Of a DNA stretch of 64,000 nucleotides, positions 16,166 to 23,374 are shown piece after piece; positions within the stretch are counted from its first letter, which is position 1; each line of letters begins with the position of its first letter. Under the pieces are notes generated by a model. It ran no database searches. It was not told the DNA's origin and saw only the letters and a list, made by a program, of their open reading frames with translations. Source of the DNA: Acetobacteraceae bacterium AT-5844 (GTDB lineage Bacteria; Pseudomonadota; Alphaproteobacteria; Acetobacterales; Acetobacteraceae); contig JH599955.1 in NCBI GenBank assembly GCA_000245075.1, forward strand, positions 8,875 to 72,874, in the 5' to 3' direction. Made by a program: the position numbers and the translations under genes.

Positions 16166-16741
16166 TCAGGCCGGCGCGGGCACGCCGGTCCATTCGCTGA
16201 GATGCTCGTCGAGGGCAGGACGACGGGGGGTTGGGCGGGGCTCGGCCGGGGTGCCGAGATAGAGAAAGCCCGCCAGCCGGTCCTCGGGCGCGAGGCCGAG
16301 GGCCGTGACCAGGGCGGGGTCGTAGGCATTGGCGCCGGTGACCCAGATGCCACCGAAGCCGAGGGCGTGAGCTGCGTTCAGCATGTTCATCGCCGCCGCG
16401 CCGGCGGAGAGCAGCTGCTCTACCTCGGGGATCTTGCCGGCCTTCACCCGGACGCCCAGCGCGACGATGAGCGGAACGCCGTTGATGCGGGTGCGCCGCT
16501 TCTGGAGCAATCCCGGCGGCGTCTCGGGGTCGCGGGCCAGCGTGGCCGCCACGACGGCCTCGGCCCAGCGGGCGCGGGCCTCACCGCGGATCAGAATGAA
16601 CTGCCAGGGGCGCAGATGGCCGTGGTCTGGCGCGCGCAGGCCGGTTTCGAGGATCTGGCGCAGCGCCTCGCCCTCGGGCGCGGGGTCCTGCAGGACGGAG
16701 GCGGAAGCGCGGGACAGCAGGGCATCCAGAGTGTTCATCAT
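16166..16741 (-). CDS. Nitroreductase family protein, YdjA-like
   Basis: A 191-residue FMN-dependent nitroreductase/quinone-reductase-type enzyme. Family blocks are LRAPDHGHLRPWQFILIRG near residues 35-55 (flavin-binding), RTRINGVPLIVALGVRV, and AAAMNMLNAAHALGFGGIWV. The short length and HGHLRPWQF motif fit the YdjA subgroup. The ATG at 16741 has GGAGG six bases upstream; a second ATG follows directly. It heads a two-gene unit with the CVCC protein. The TTGCA inverted repeat at 16791-16811 may be its operator. Confidence 0.88.
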   Translation of the reverse strand: MMNTLDALLSRASASVLQDPAPEGEALRQILETGLRAPDHGHLRPWQFILIRGEARARWAEAVVAATLARDPETPPGLLQKRRTRINGVPLIVALGVRVKAGKIPEVEQLLSAGAAAMNMLNAAHALGFGGIWVTGANAYDPALVTALGLAPEDRLAGFLYLGTPAEPRPTPRRPALDEHLSEWTGVPAPA

Positions 16742-16790
16742 GTTGCTCCTCCGGCCAGCGGTCGTGGGGGATGACCTAAGGCCGGTATAA

Positions 16791-16811
16791 TGCAATTGCA
16801 AGTCATTTGCA
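16791..16811. promoter_or_regulatory. TTGCA inverted repeats upstream of the nitroreductase
   Basis: The palindrome TGCAATTGCA (16791-16800) overlaps a second inverted repeat, TGCAA-GTCAT-TTGCA. The site is about 50-70 bases upstream of the nitroreductase start in a locally AT-rich stretch. This fits an operator for an unlinked regulator. Confidence 0.4.
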
Positions 16812-16820
16812 TTTGTTGAG

Positions 16821-16860
16821 GAAAGAAAGGCGGGCAGGAAGCGTGAGCCCCCTGCCCGCC
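16821..16860 (-). terminator. Rho-independent terminator after dctM
   Basis: On the minus strand GGCGGGCAGG pairs with CCTGCCCGCC (10 bp, 12-base loop), followed by TTTCTTTC. It lies just after the dctM stop at 16880 and would end the TRAP operon transcript. Confidence 0.8.
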
Positions 16861-16879
16861 CGGGCTTATTCACCCGAGC

Positions 16880-18292
16880 CTATTTGAACGTCACCGGGGC
16901 ATCGTTCTCCGGAATGTCCGACATCGGTATTTCGATACGAACGGTGTTGGGGTCTACCCCCGTGCCCTTATCCAGCCAGTAAGTCACGCTCTCCGGCCAG
17001 AAGATGACGATGGCGACGAGGATAAGCTGCAAGGCCACCCACGGAATCGCGCCCATATAGATGTCCCGCGACAGGACCGTCTTGGGAGCGATGCCCCGCA
17101 GGTAAAACAGCGCAAAGCCGAAGGGCGGGTGCATGAAGCTGGTCTGCATGTTCACGCAGAGCAGGACACCGAACCAGACGAGGTCGATGTCCAGCTTGGC
17201 GGCCGCCGGCACCAGCAACGGCACGACGATGAAGACGATCTCGAAGAAATCGAGGAAGAAGGCCAGGAAGAAGATGAAGATGTTGACGAAGATCAGGAAG
17301 CCGGCCTGACCGCCAGGCAGGTGGGACAGCAGGTGCTCGATCCAGAGCCCGCCATCGACGCCCTGGAAGACCAGCGAGAACACCGTGGAGCCGACCAGGA
17401 TGAAAATGACCATGGCCGTCAGGCGCATGGTGTTCTGCATGGCCTGATTGATCAGCGTCCAGGTCAGGCGACGGTTCATCGCCGCCAGCAGGACGGCGCC
17501 GACCGCGCCCATGGCACCCGCCTCGGTCGGCGTGGCCAGACCCAGGAAGATCGTCCCCAGCACGAGGAAGATGAGCACCAGGCACGGCACCATGCCCTTC
17601 ACCACCCGCCAGATCAGCGGCCAGCCGCGCGGGCCGAGCGCCTCGTCCGGCAGCGGCGGCACGCGCTTCGGCTGGAAGATGGAGACCAGCGCGATGAAGC
17701 CCATGAAGAGGAGCACCTGGAGTATGCTGGGCCCGATGGCGCCGGCATACATGTCCCCCACGCTGCGGCCGAGCTGATCGCCCAGGACGATCAGCACCAG
17801 AGAGGGCGGAATGACCTGTGTGATGGTGCCCGAGGCGGCGATGACGCCCGTCGCGATGCGCATGTCGTAGCCGTAGCGCATCATGATCGGCAGGCTGATC
17901 ATGCCCATGGCGATGACGGAGGCGGCGACCGTGCCGGTAATGGCGCCCAGCACCGCACCTACCAGAATGACCGCATAGGCCAGGCCGCCGGGCACCTTGC
18001 CGAACAACTGGCCTGTGCCTTCCAGCAGGTCCTCGGCCAGCCCGCATCGTTCCAGAATGGCACCCATCAGGGTGAAGAACGGAATGGCCAGTAGCAGTTC
18101 ATTGGACAGGATGCCGAAGACACGCAGCGGCAAATTGCCCAGATAAGCGGGGGTGAAGAACCCCAGCTCGATCGAGAGAAAGCCGAAGAACAACCCAACC
18201 GCCGCAAGGGAAAAGGCGACCGGAAAGCCAATCAGCAGGAATACGACCAGACCGCCGAACATCAGCGGCGGCATCAGCTCAAGGGAGAGCAT
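16880..18292 (-). CDS. dctM: TRAP transporter large permease
   Basis: A 470-residue, roughly 12-helix inner-membrane protein of the DctM family, the ion-coupled translocation subunit of TRAP importers. The repeated family motif GMISLPIMMRYGYDMRIATG and the SGTITQVIPPSLVLIVLGDQ loop are visible. The second half has LGLATPTEAGAMGAVGAVLL and NMQTSFMHPPFGFALFYLRG. The HPPFGFALFYLRG form and length fit the subgroup used for dicarboxylates, keto acids and chloroaromatic/mannitol-type substrates. It is the last gene of dctP-dctQ-dctM. Confidence 0.93.
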   Translation of the reverse strand: MLSLELMPPLMFGGLVVFLLIGFPVAFSLAAVGLFFGFLSIELGFFTPAYLGNLPLRVFGILSNELLLAIPFFTLMGAILERCGLAEDLLEGTGQLFGKVPGGLAYAVILVGAVLGAITGTVAASVIAMGMISLPIMMRYGYDMRIATGVIAASGTITQVIPPSLVLIVLGDQLGRSVGDMYAGAIGPSILQVLLFMGFIALVSIFQPKRVPPLPDEALGPRGWPLIWRVVKGMVPCLVLIFLVLGTIFLGLATPTEAGAMGAVGAVLLAAMNRRLTWTLINQAMQNTMRLTAMVIFILVGSTVFSLVFQGVDGGLWIEHLLSHLPGGQAGFLIFVNIFIFFLAFFLDFFEIVFIVVPLLVPAAAKLDIDLVWFGVLLCVNMQTSFMHPPFGFALFYLRGIAPKTVLSRDIYMGAIPWVALQLILVAIVIFWPESVTYWLDKGTGVDPNTVRIEIPMSDIPENDAPVTFK

Positions 18293-18316
18293 CGTCGGAC
18301 AGGTTCCAGTGCGGGA

Positions 18317-18865
18317 TTATTGTTCGGGACGGACGTATTCGACGACCACCTCACCGGACGGCTGGATGCCGCGCAGAAGGGCGATGCGTTTGATCAGCTC
18401 GGCGAAGCCCTGCAGCGTCAGGAGTAGAAAACCCAGCGGCATGAGCAGCTTGACAGGCCAGCGGACCAGCCCGCCCGCATTGGAGGATTGCTCGTTGCGG
18501 ACAAAGGCATCCAGGAAGAATGGCCATGTCATCCAGGTCAGCAGCGCCATGGCAGGCAGCAGGAACAGGATGAGGCCGAAGACATCGACCCACAATTTCC
18601 CGCGCTGGCCGAGGCTGCCATAGACCAGATCCACCCGCACATGCTCGTTGCGGACGAGGGTGTAGGAGGCGCCGAGCATGACGATGCCCGCGAAGAGGTA
18701 CCACTGCACCTCCAGCCAGGCATTGGAACTGTAGTTGATCGTGTAGCGTACCGTCGCATTACCGGCACTGATCAGACACGCCAGCAACACCATCCAGTCG
18801 GCCACCCAGCCGAAAGCGCCGCTCACCTTATCCATGGCGCGGCTGAAGGCCAGAAACGGACCCAT
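18317..18865 (-). CDS. dctQ: TRAP transporter small permease
   Basis: A 182-residue four-helix membrane protein of the DctQ family, the small membrane partner of DctM. Hydrophobic segments include WVADWMVLLACLISAGNATV and LWVDVFGLILFLLPAMALLT. The AWLEVQWYLFAGIVMLGASY segment and the RNEHVRVDL motif are typical of the family. I start at the ATG at 18865, 10 bases after AGGAGG; an upstream in-frame ATG at 18895 precedes that ribosome-binding site and is less likely. It is placed between dctP and dctM. Confidence 0.9.
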   Translation of the reverse strand: MGPFLAFSRAMDKVSGAFGWVADWMVLLACLISAGNATVRYTINYSSNAWLEVQWYLFAGIVMLGASYTLVRNEHVRVDLVYGSLGQRGKLWVDVFGLILFLLPAMALLTWMTWPFFLDAFVRNEQSSNAGGLVRWPVKLLMPLGFLLLTLQGFAELIKRIALLRGIQPSGEVVVEYVRPEQ

Positions 18866-18949
18866 CCCGTGGGTTCCTCCTATTAAGCTATCCATAAAAG
18901 GGGCCGCGCGCCTGCCGTCCCGCCCGGCCGGGAGCAGGCGCGCCCCACA

Positions 18950-20062
18950 TCAGCGCCGCTGGGCCTGCTGCTGCAATTCCTGCCCATACATGAAATAAAC
19001 GAACTGGTCGAAGCTGTATTCGGTCACCCGGAACCAGCCATACTGGGTCTCCCGGAACGCCTTCCAGTGGTCGTAGACCTTCTTGAACTCCGCATTCTGG
19101 GCAGCGATTTCGTCATACAGTTCGAAGGCCGCCTTGTAGCAGGCCTGCATTACCTCGCGTGGGAAGGGGCGAAGCTGGGTGCCGGCGGCCACGAGGCGCC
19201 GTAGCGCCGCCGGGTTCTGCACATCGTATTTGGCGATGGTTTCGATCGTGGAGTCGCGACAGGCGCTCTCCAGCGCTTCCCGGTACAAGGCTGGCAGTTC
19301 GTCCATCTTCGCCTTGTTGACGTAGAAGGAGAGGTTCAGCGAACCTTCCCAGAAGCCAGGGTAGTAATAGAACGGCGCCACACGGTTGAAGCCGAGCTTC
19401 TCATCGTCATAGGGCCCGACCCATTCGGCGGCGTCGATCGTGCCCTTCTCCAGCGCCGGATAGATGTCGCCACCGGCGATCTGCTGCGGGATGACGCCGA
19501 GCTTCTGCATCATGCTGCCGGCGATGCCGGCAATGCGGAACTTCAGCCCATCCAGATCCTTGACCGTCTTGATCTCCCGCCGGAACCAGCCGCCCATCTG
19601 CGCGCCTGTGTTGCCAGCCGGGATGGAGACGATGTTGTAGCCGGCGAAGAATTCCTTCAGCACATCTCGCCCGCCACCCTGGATCAGCCAAGCATTGGTC
19701 TGGCGCATATTCAGGCCAAACGGCACGGCGCCATCGAAAGCAAAGGTCGGATCCTTGCCCGTGAAATAGTAGGAGGCCGTGTGGGCGCATTCCACCGTGC
19801 CATTCTGAACGGCATCGGCCACCTGAAGCCCCGGCACCAGCTCGCCTGCTGGGAAGGAGCGGATCTGAAACTTTCCATCCGTCAGGATAGCGACGCGCTT
19901 TGCCACATGCTCGCCGGCGCCATAGATGGTGTCCAGCGAGCGTGGAAAGCTGCTGGCCATACGCCAGCGGATTTCAGGCGCGGTCTGCGCGATTGCGGGG
20001 GTGGCGAGCGCGGCGGTGGTCCCCGCCAGGGCGCTACCGGCCAGAAAGCGACGGCTTATCAT
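18950..20062 (-). CDS. dctP: TRAP transporter solute-binding protein, TakP-like
   Basis: A 370-residue periplasmic binding protein and first gene of the TRAP operon. A Tat-type signal (MISRRFLAGSALAGTTAALA) precedes an AIAQ cleavage site. The AAEWVGPYDDEKLGFNRVAP motif and the following YYYPGFWEGS segment match the TakP/lactate-binding subgroup, which binds 2-oxo acids or lactate, often with a metal ion. I chose the ATG at 20062 because the Tat signal begins there; the longer frame adds only a proline/arginine-rich leader. The ligand guess is from family motifs only. Confidence 0.9.
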   Translation of the reverse strand: MISRRFLAGSALAGTTAALATPAIAQTAPEIRWRMASSFPRSLDTIYGAGEHVAKRVAILTDGKFQIRSFPAGELVPGLQVADAVQNGTVECAHTASYYFTGKDPTFAFDGAVPFGLNMRQTNAWLIQGGGRDVLKEFFAGYNIVSIPAGNTGAQMGGWFRREIKTVKDLDGLKFRIAGIAGSMMQKLGVIPQQIAGGDIYPALEKGTIDAAEWVGPYDDEKLGFNRVAPFYYYPGFWEGSLNLSFYVNKAKMDELPALYREALESACRDSTIETIAKYDVQNPAALRRLVAAGTQLRPFPREVMQACYKAAFELYDEIAAQNAEFKKVYDHWKAFRETQYGWFRVTEYSFDQFVYFMYGQELQQQAQRR

Positions 20063-20185
20063 TTCCTGTTCTGCTCCTCCTGGAGTCCCGGCGGCTTCTC
20101 GCCGTCTCGGCACAGGATTTTGAAGCGGAACAGGGGCGCTTGTCACCGTTTCTTACAAGAATTCACGCCTACAGCCGGGCTTGGT

Positions 20186-20905
20186 TCAGGCCATGCCGCC
20201 ATTGATCGAAATCGTCTGGCCGGAAATGTAGCTCGCCCGGTCCGAGGCGAGGAAGCTGACGAGGTCCGCCACCTCCTCCGGCCGGCCCGCACGCTTCGCC
20301 GGAACCAGCTGCGCGATCTGCTCCTTCGTCATCACCGCCTTCACTGCGGGACTGTCGATCACGCCTGGCGCGACAACGTTCGCAGTCACGCCTCGCGGGG
20401 CGCATTCGAGGCTCAGGGACCTCACCGCGCCCGTCAACCCCGCCTTGGCGGCCGCGTAGTTCGCCTGCCCACGATTGCCCATGATGGCCGACACAGAGGA
20501 GATGGCGACGATGCGCCCCCAGCGGGTGCCGATCATGGGCAGCAGCAACGGCTGAACGACATGGAAAAAGCCATTCAATGATATATCGATCACGCTGTGC
20601 CACTGCGCCGCCGTCATACCCGCCATCGGGGCGTCGGCGTGGGTACCAGCGTTGTGGACCAGCACCTGCACGGGGCCAGCCTCCAACACCGCTGCCACCG
20701 CTGCCGCGCTGGCAGCGGCATCCGAGAGGTCGAAGCCGATGGCCTCAGCCTTCTGCCCGGCACCTCTGAGCTCTCCCGCGAGCGTCTTGGCGCGTTCCAG
20801 ATTGGCATGGGCGTGCAGAATAACGTGCAGCCCATCCGCCGCGAGTTGCCGGGCGATAGCAGCCCCGATGGGACTGGCGGCCCCTGTCACCAAAGCCCGC
20901 TTCAT
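20186..20905 (-). CDS. 3-oxoacyl-ACP reductase of the aryl-polyene-like pathway
   Basis: A 239-residue NADPH-dependent short-chain reductase of the FabG type. The cofactor loop is LVTGAASPIGAAIA, followed by VHNAG and catalytic ISSVSAIMGNRGQANYAAAK (S, Y and K visible). It ends ISGQTISINGGMA. It reduces the 3-oxo group formed by the ketosynthase. It is the last gene of an eleven-gene minus-strand operon and overlaps the dehydratase as ATGA. In aryl-polyene clusters this role is called ApeQ. Its place in the operon, rather than its sequence, separates it from primary-metabolism FabG. Confidence 0.88.
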   Translation of the reverse strand: MKRALVTGAASPIGAAIARQLAADGLHVILHAHANLERAKTLAGELRGAGQKAEAIGFDLSDAAASAAAVAAVLEAGPVQVLVHNAGTHADAPMAGMTAAQWHSVIDISLNGFFHVVQPLLLPMIGTRWGRIVAISSVSAIMGNRGQANYAAAKAGLTGAVRSLSLECAPRGVTANVVAPGVIDSPAVKAVMTKEQIAQLVPAKRAGRPEEVADLVSFLASDRASYISGQTISINGGMA

Positions 20906-21348
20906 GCCGCGCCATCCTGCGGAAGGATGATGGCGGCCTGCCCCGCGAAGAGGGCGCGGCTGCCCGCCAGGGCGCGAAATGCATAAATGAAGGAACGCGC
21001 TTCCCGCGTCAGCGCCGAGGCTTCGATACGAAGGTCATCCTTGATGTCGTCGAGCCGGCTCACCCCCAGCTCGATGCCGCGCAGGCTGGCCAGATAGCCG
21101 GGGGGCTGGGGACCATCCGTTCCGGTCAGCGCGCCGTGCAGCGCCATGGCCTGCAAGGCATATTCCACGCCACATATCGCCGGTAACACGCCGTCCCGCC
21201 GCAGCGGGTTAGCAGTATCGCGGTGGGAGACGGCCATACAGACAATGTCGTTCTCATCCCAATGGAGCGCACGGTCCAGCAGACACATGCTCCCGGCATG
21301 CGGCACCAGGGCCGCGATCGCGGCATGCGCCAGCGGCGCCTTCCTCAC
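20902..21348 (-). CDS. 3-hydroxyacyl-ACP dehydratase, ApeP-like hotdog protein
   Basis: A 148-residue hotdog-fold dehydratase-like protein. The motif ALVPHAGSMCLLDRALHWDE near residues 12-31 resembles the first part of the ApeP/FabZ-like family. GVEYALQAMALHGAL carries the helix residues usual in the second half. It starts with GTG at 21348 overlapping the chain-length factor stop (GTGA) and ends overlapping the reductase start (ATGA). In characterised aryl-polyene systems ApeP works with a second dehydratase (ApeI), which is also present here (27212-27502). The activity is inferred from that pairing. Confidence 0.83.
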   Translation of the reverse strand: MRKAPLAHAAIAALVPHAGSMCLLDRALHWDENDIVCMAVSHRDTANPLRRDGVLPAICGVEYALQAMALHGALTGTDGPQPPGYLASLRGIELGVSRLDDIKDDLRIEASALTREARSFIYAFRALAGSRALFAGQAAIILPQDGAA

Positions 21349-22142
21349 GGCGATACCTCGATGTCGAGCCGCCCGCCATCCAGCAAAGGCAATGCCACGG
21401 TCCTGGCCCGCCCAGCCGCCAGTGCCGCCAGCAGAGGCAGGGACCGGGCAGCGGGATTTCCTCGCTCCATCTCCTCCCATGCTGACGGAGGATCCACGGC
21501 ATCATCCGCCGTAGGCACGTATTGCAGCGTCAAGCGGGCGCGGCTGCAGGGCAAGCGTTCCGGCGTCAGCACGCAGGCCATGGCGAATGGGAAATCGGTG
21601 GGATGAAGCGGCGCGAGCGGTTCTGGCAACGGGGCATCGTAAGCGCAGAACAGCACCGGCACCCCCCGCCCCGCCACCTGGGATGCCGCATGCAGCAGCC
21701 CCATGGGGAAGCTGTCGCGATGACATCCCAGACTGATCGACGGCCGGGTGGATCGGGCGCCGATGCCCCAGTAGCCAGCGGCGGCATTGTGCACCGAATT
21801 ATGGAACTGGGTCGGCGAGACAGCGCCTTCAGATATGGCCAGCGCATCCAATATGGCTCCCACCACCGCGCCATCTCCGTTGGAGCTGGCGAAGACCGTG
21901 TCCAACCCCTCGGCCTCGAGCCCTGTATCTCCTACGGCCTCCGCCGATACGGCCAAGGCGAGGCGCACGACGAGGCTTGTCCGCCGCCGTTCCACAGGAG
22001 CCAGCATGGCGGGAGGAGGAATGGTGACCGGCGTATCCTGCCACGGCTCGCTGCCGCTCAGAACCGCCTGGCTGGCGGCCCAGCCAGGCAACCCGGGACC
22101 GAGAAGCGCAATGCCACCAACGAAGCACTCGATCCCGCTCAC
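21345..22142 (-). CDS. Beta-ketoacyl synthase chain-length-factor-like protein, ApeC-like
   Basis: A 265-residue truncated ketosynthase-like protein of the short family that pairs with a full ketosynthase. It lacks the catalytic cysteine and histidine signatures of active synthases, but has the family segment PTQFHNSVHNAAAGYWGIGA and ends in conserved small-residue blocks. In aryl-polyene pathways a comparable subunit (ApeC) forms a heterodimer with the ketosynthase and helps set chain length. It overlaps both neighbours by four bases (ATGA with the ketosynthase, GTGA with the dehydratase), so the subunits are made in step. Confidence 0.85.
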   Translation of the reverse strand: MSGIECFVGGIALLGPGLPGWAASQAVLSGSEPWQDTPVTIPPPAMLAPVERRRTSLVVRLALAVSAEAVGDTGLEAEGLDTVFASSNGDGAVVGAILDALAISEGAVSPTQFHNSVHNAAAGYWGIGARSTRPSISLGCHRDSFPMGLLHAASQVAGRGVPVLFCAYDAPLPEPLAPLHPTDFPFAMACVLTPERLPCSRARLTLQYVPTADDAVDPPSAWEEMERGNPAARSLPLLAALAAGRARTVALPLLDGGRLDIEVSP

Positions 22143-23350
22143 GCGCCCGCCCCCGCCGGCGCGCCAATGATCAGGCTGCAGTTGCTGCCGCCGAAGCCGA
22201 ATGAATTGCTGAGAACATGACGGATCGGCGCGCTGCGATTGGCCGTCACGATGTCGATCTCGAACTCCGGATCAATCTCGGTGACGCCCAGGCAACCCGG
22301 CATCAACCCATCCTGGATGCTGAGCGCGGCAATCACTGCCTCCAGCGCGCCGGATGCACCCAAGGTATGCCCCGTCCAGCCCTTGGTGGAGGAACACGGC
22401 ACCTCCCGGCCGAACAGATGCGCCACGGCGCGGGCCTCCATGGAGTCATTAGCGCGGGTGCCCGTGCCATGCAGGTTGATGTAATCGATCTGGCCCGGCT
22501 CCAGCCCGCTGGCCGCCAGCGCTGCCTGCATGGCCGAGACCGCGCCGAGGCCCTCAGGATGAGGCGAGGACATATGGTGCCCGTCACTGCTCGCACCCGC
22601 GCCCAGCAGCACAGGAGTCCCTGAAGGAGCGTGCTGCGGAGCCACGACCAGGGCAAACCCCGCAGCCTCCCCGACAGTAATACCATCCCGGTCAGAGGCG
22701 CAGGGCCGCGTCGGTCCCTCGGACAGCAGCGCCAGCGAGCCGAAACCTTGCAGTGTCATCCGGCAGAGCGTGTCCACGCCCCCGACGACGGCAGCATCGC
22801 ACAACCCGAGCTGGATCATGGTCGACGCCTCCATGAAAGCGCGCGCTCCCGAGGTGCAGGCGGTGGAAATGCTGAATGCGGGCCCTGAGAGGCCGAGCCT
22901 TGCCCGTACGAAACGCGGCAGGGAAAACAGGTCATGCGTCGCCGCGAAGTCGAAATCATCCGGCAGCGCCGTCTGCCCCTTTGGCCGGCGACGATAGGCG
23001 GCCTCTGTCTCGGCAATGCCGGATGTGCTGGTGCCGAGGATGACAGCCACGCGCCCGGCGCCAAAGCGCTGCCGCGCATGCTCGACGGCGGCGGCGAAGC
23101 CATCCTGACGCAAGGCCAATTCGGCCAGTCGATTGTTACGGCAGCTGAAGCGCGCCAGCTCCGGCGGCAGTTCCACGGCCTCGATATCCGTGACACGGCC
23201 AACCCAGCGCGCGGGTGCGTCATCCGGCTCCGCCGGGCGCAGGCCGCCCTGCCTGTCTTGCAACGCTTTTCGCGTGGCATCGAGGCCCGTACCGATTGCA
23301 CTGACTGCCGTATAGGCCGAAAGCGCCAGGGGAAAGAAAGCAGAGTGCAT
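22139..23350 (-). CDS. Beta-ketoacyl-ACP synthase, ApeO-like
   Basis: A 403-residue FabF-type ketosynthase that extends acyl chains by decarboxylative condensation with malonyl-ACP. The Cys-His-His triad is visible in SISTACTSGARAF, YINLHGTGTRANDSMEARAV and GWTGHTLGASGALEA. The C-terminus has the usual SNSFGFGGSN block. I use the ATG at 23350; a TTG at 23362 is in the same frame, and neither has a clear ribosome-binding site. It partners the chain-length-factor protein downstream. It is the only full-length ketosynthase in this cluster. Confidence 0.9.
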   Translation of the reverse strand: MHSAFFPLALSAYTAVSAIGTGLDATRKALQDRQGGLRPAEPDDAPARWVGRVTDIEAVELPPELARFSCRNNRLAELALRQDGFAAAVEHARQRFGAGRVAVILGTSTSGIAETEAAYRRRPKGQTALPDDFDFAATHDLFSLPRFVRARLGLSGPAFSISTACTSGARAFMEASTMIQLGLCDAAVVGGVDTLCRMTLQGFGSLALLSEGPTRPCASDRDGITVGEAAGFALVVAPQHAPSGTPVLLGAGASSDGHHMSSPHPEGLGAVSAMQAALAASGLEPGQIDYINLHGTGTRANDSMEARAVAHLFGREVPCSSTKGWTGHTLGASGALEAVIAALSIQDGLMPGCLGVTEIDPEFEIDIVTANRSAPIRHVLSNSFGFGGSNCSLIIGAPAGAGA

Positions 23351-23374
23351 GATCAGTTTCAATTGGGAGGCGTA

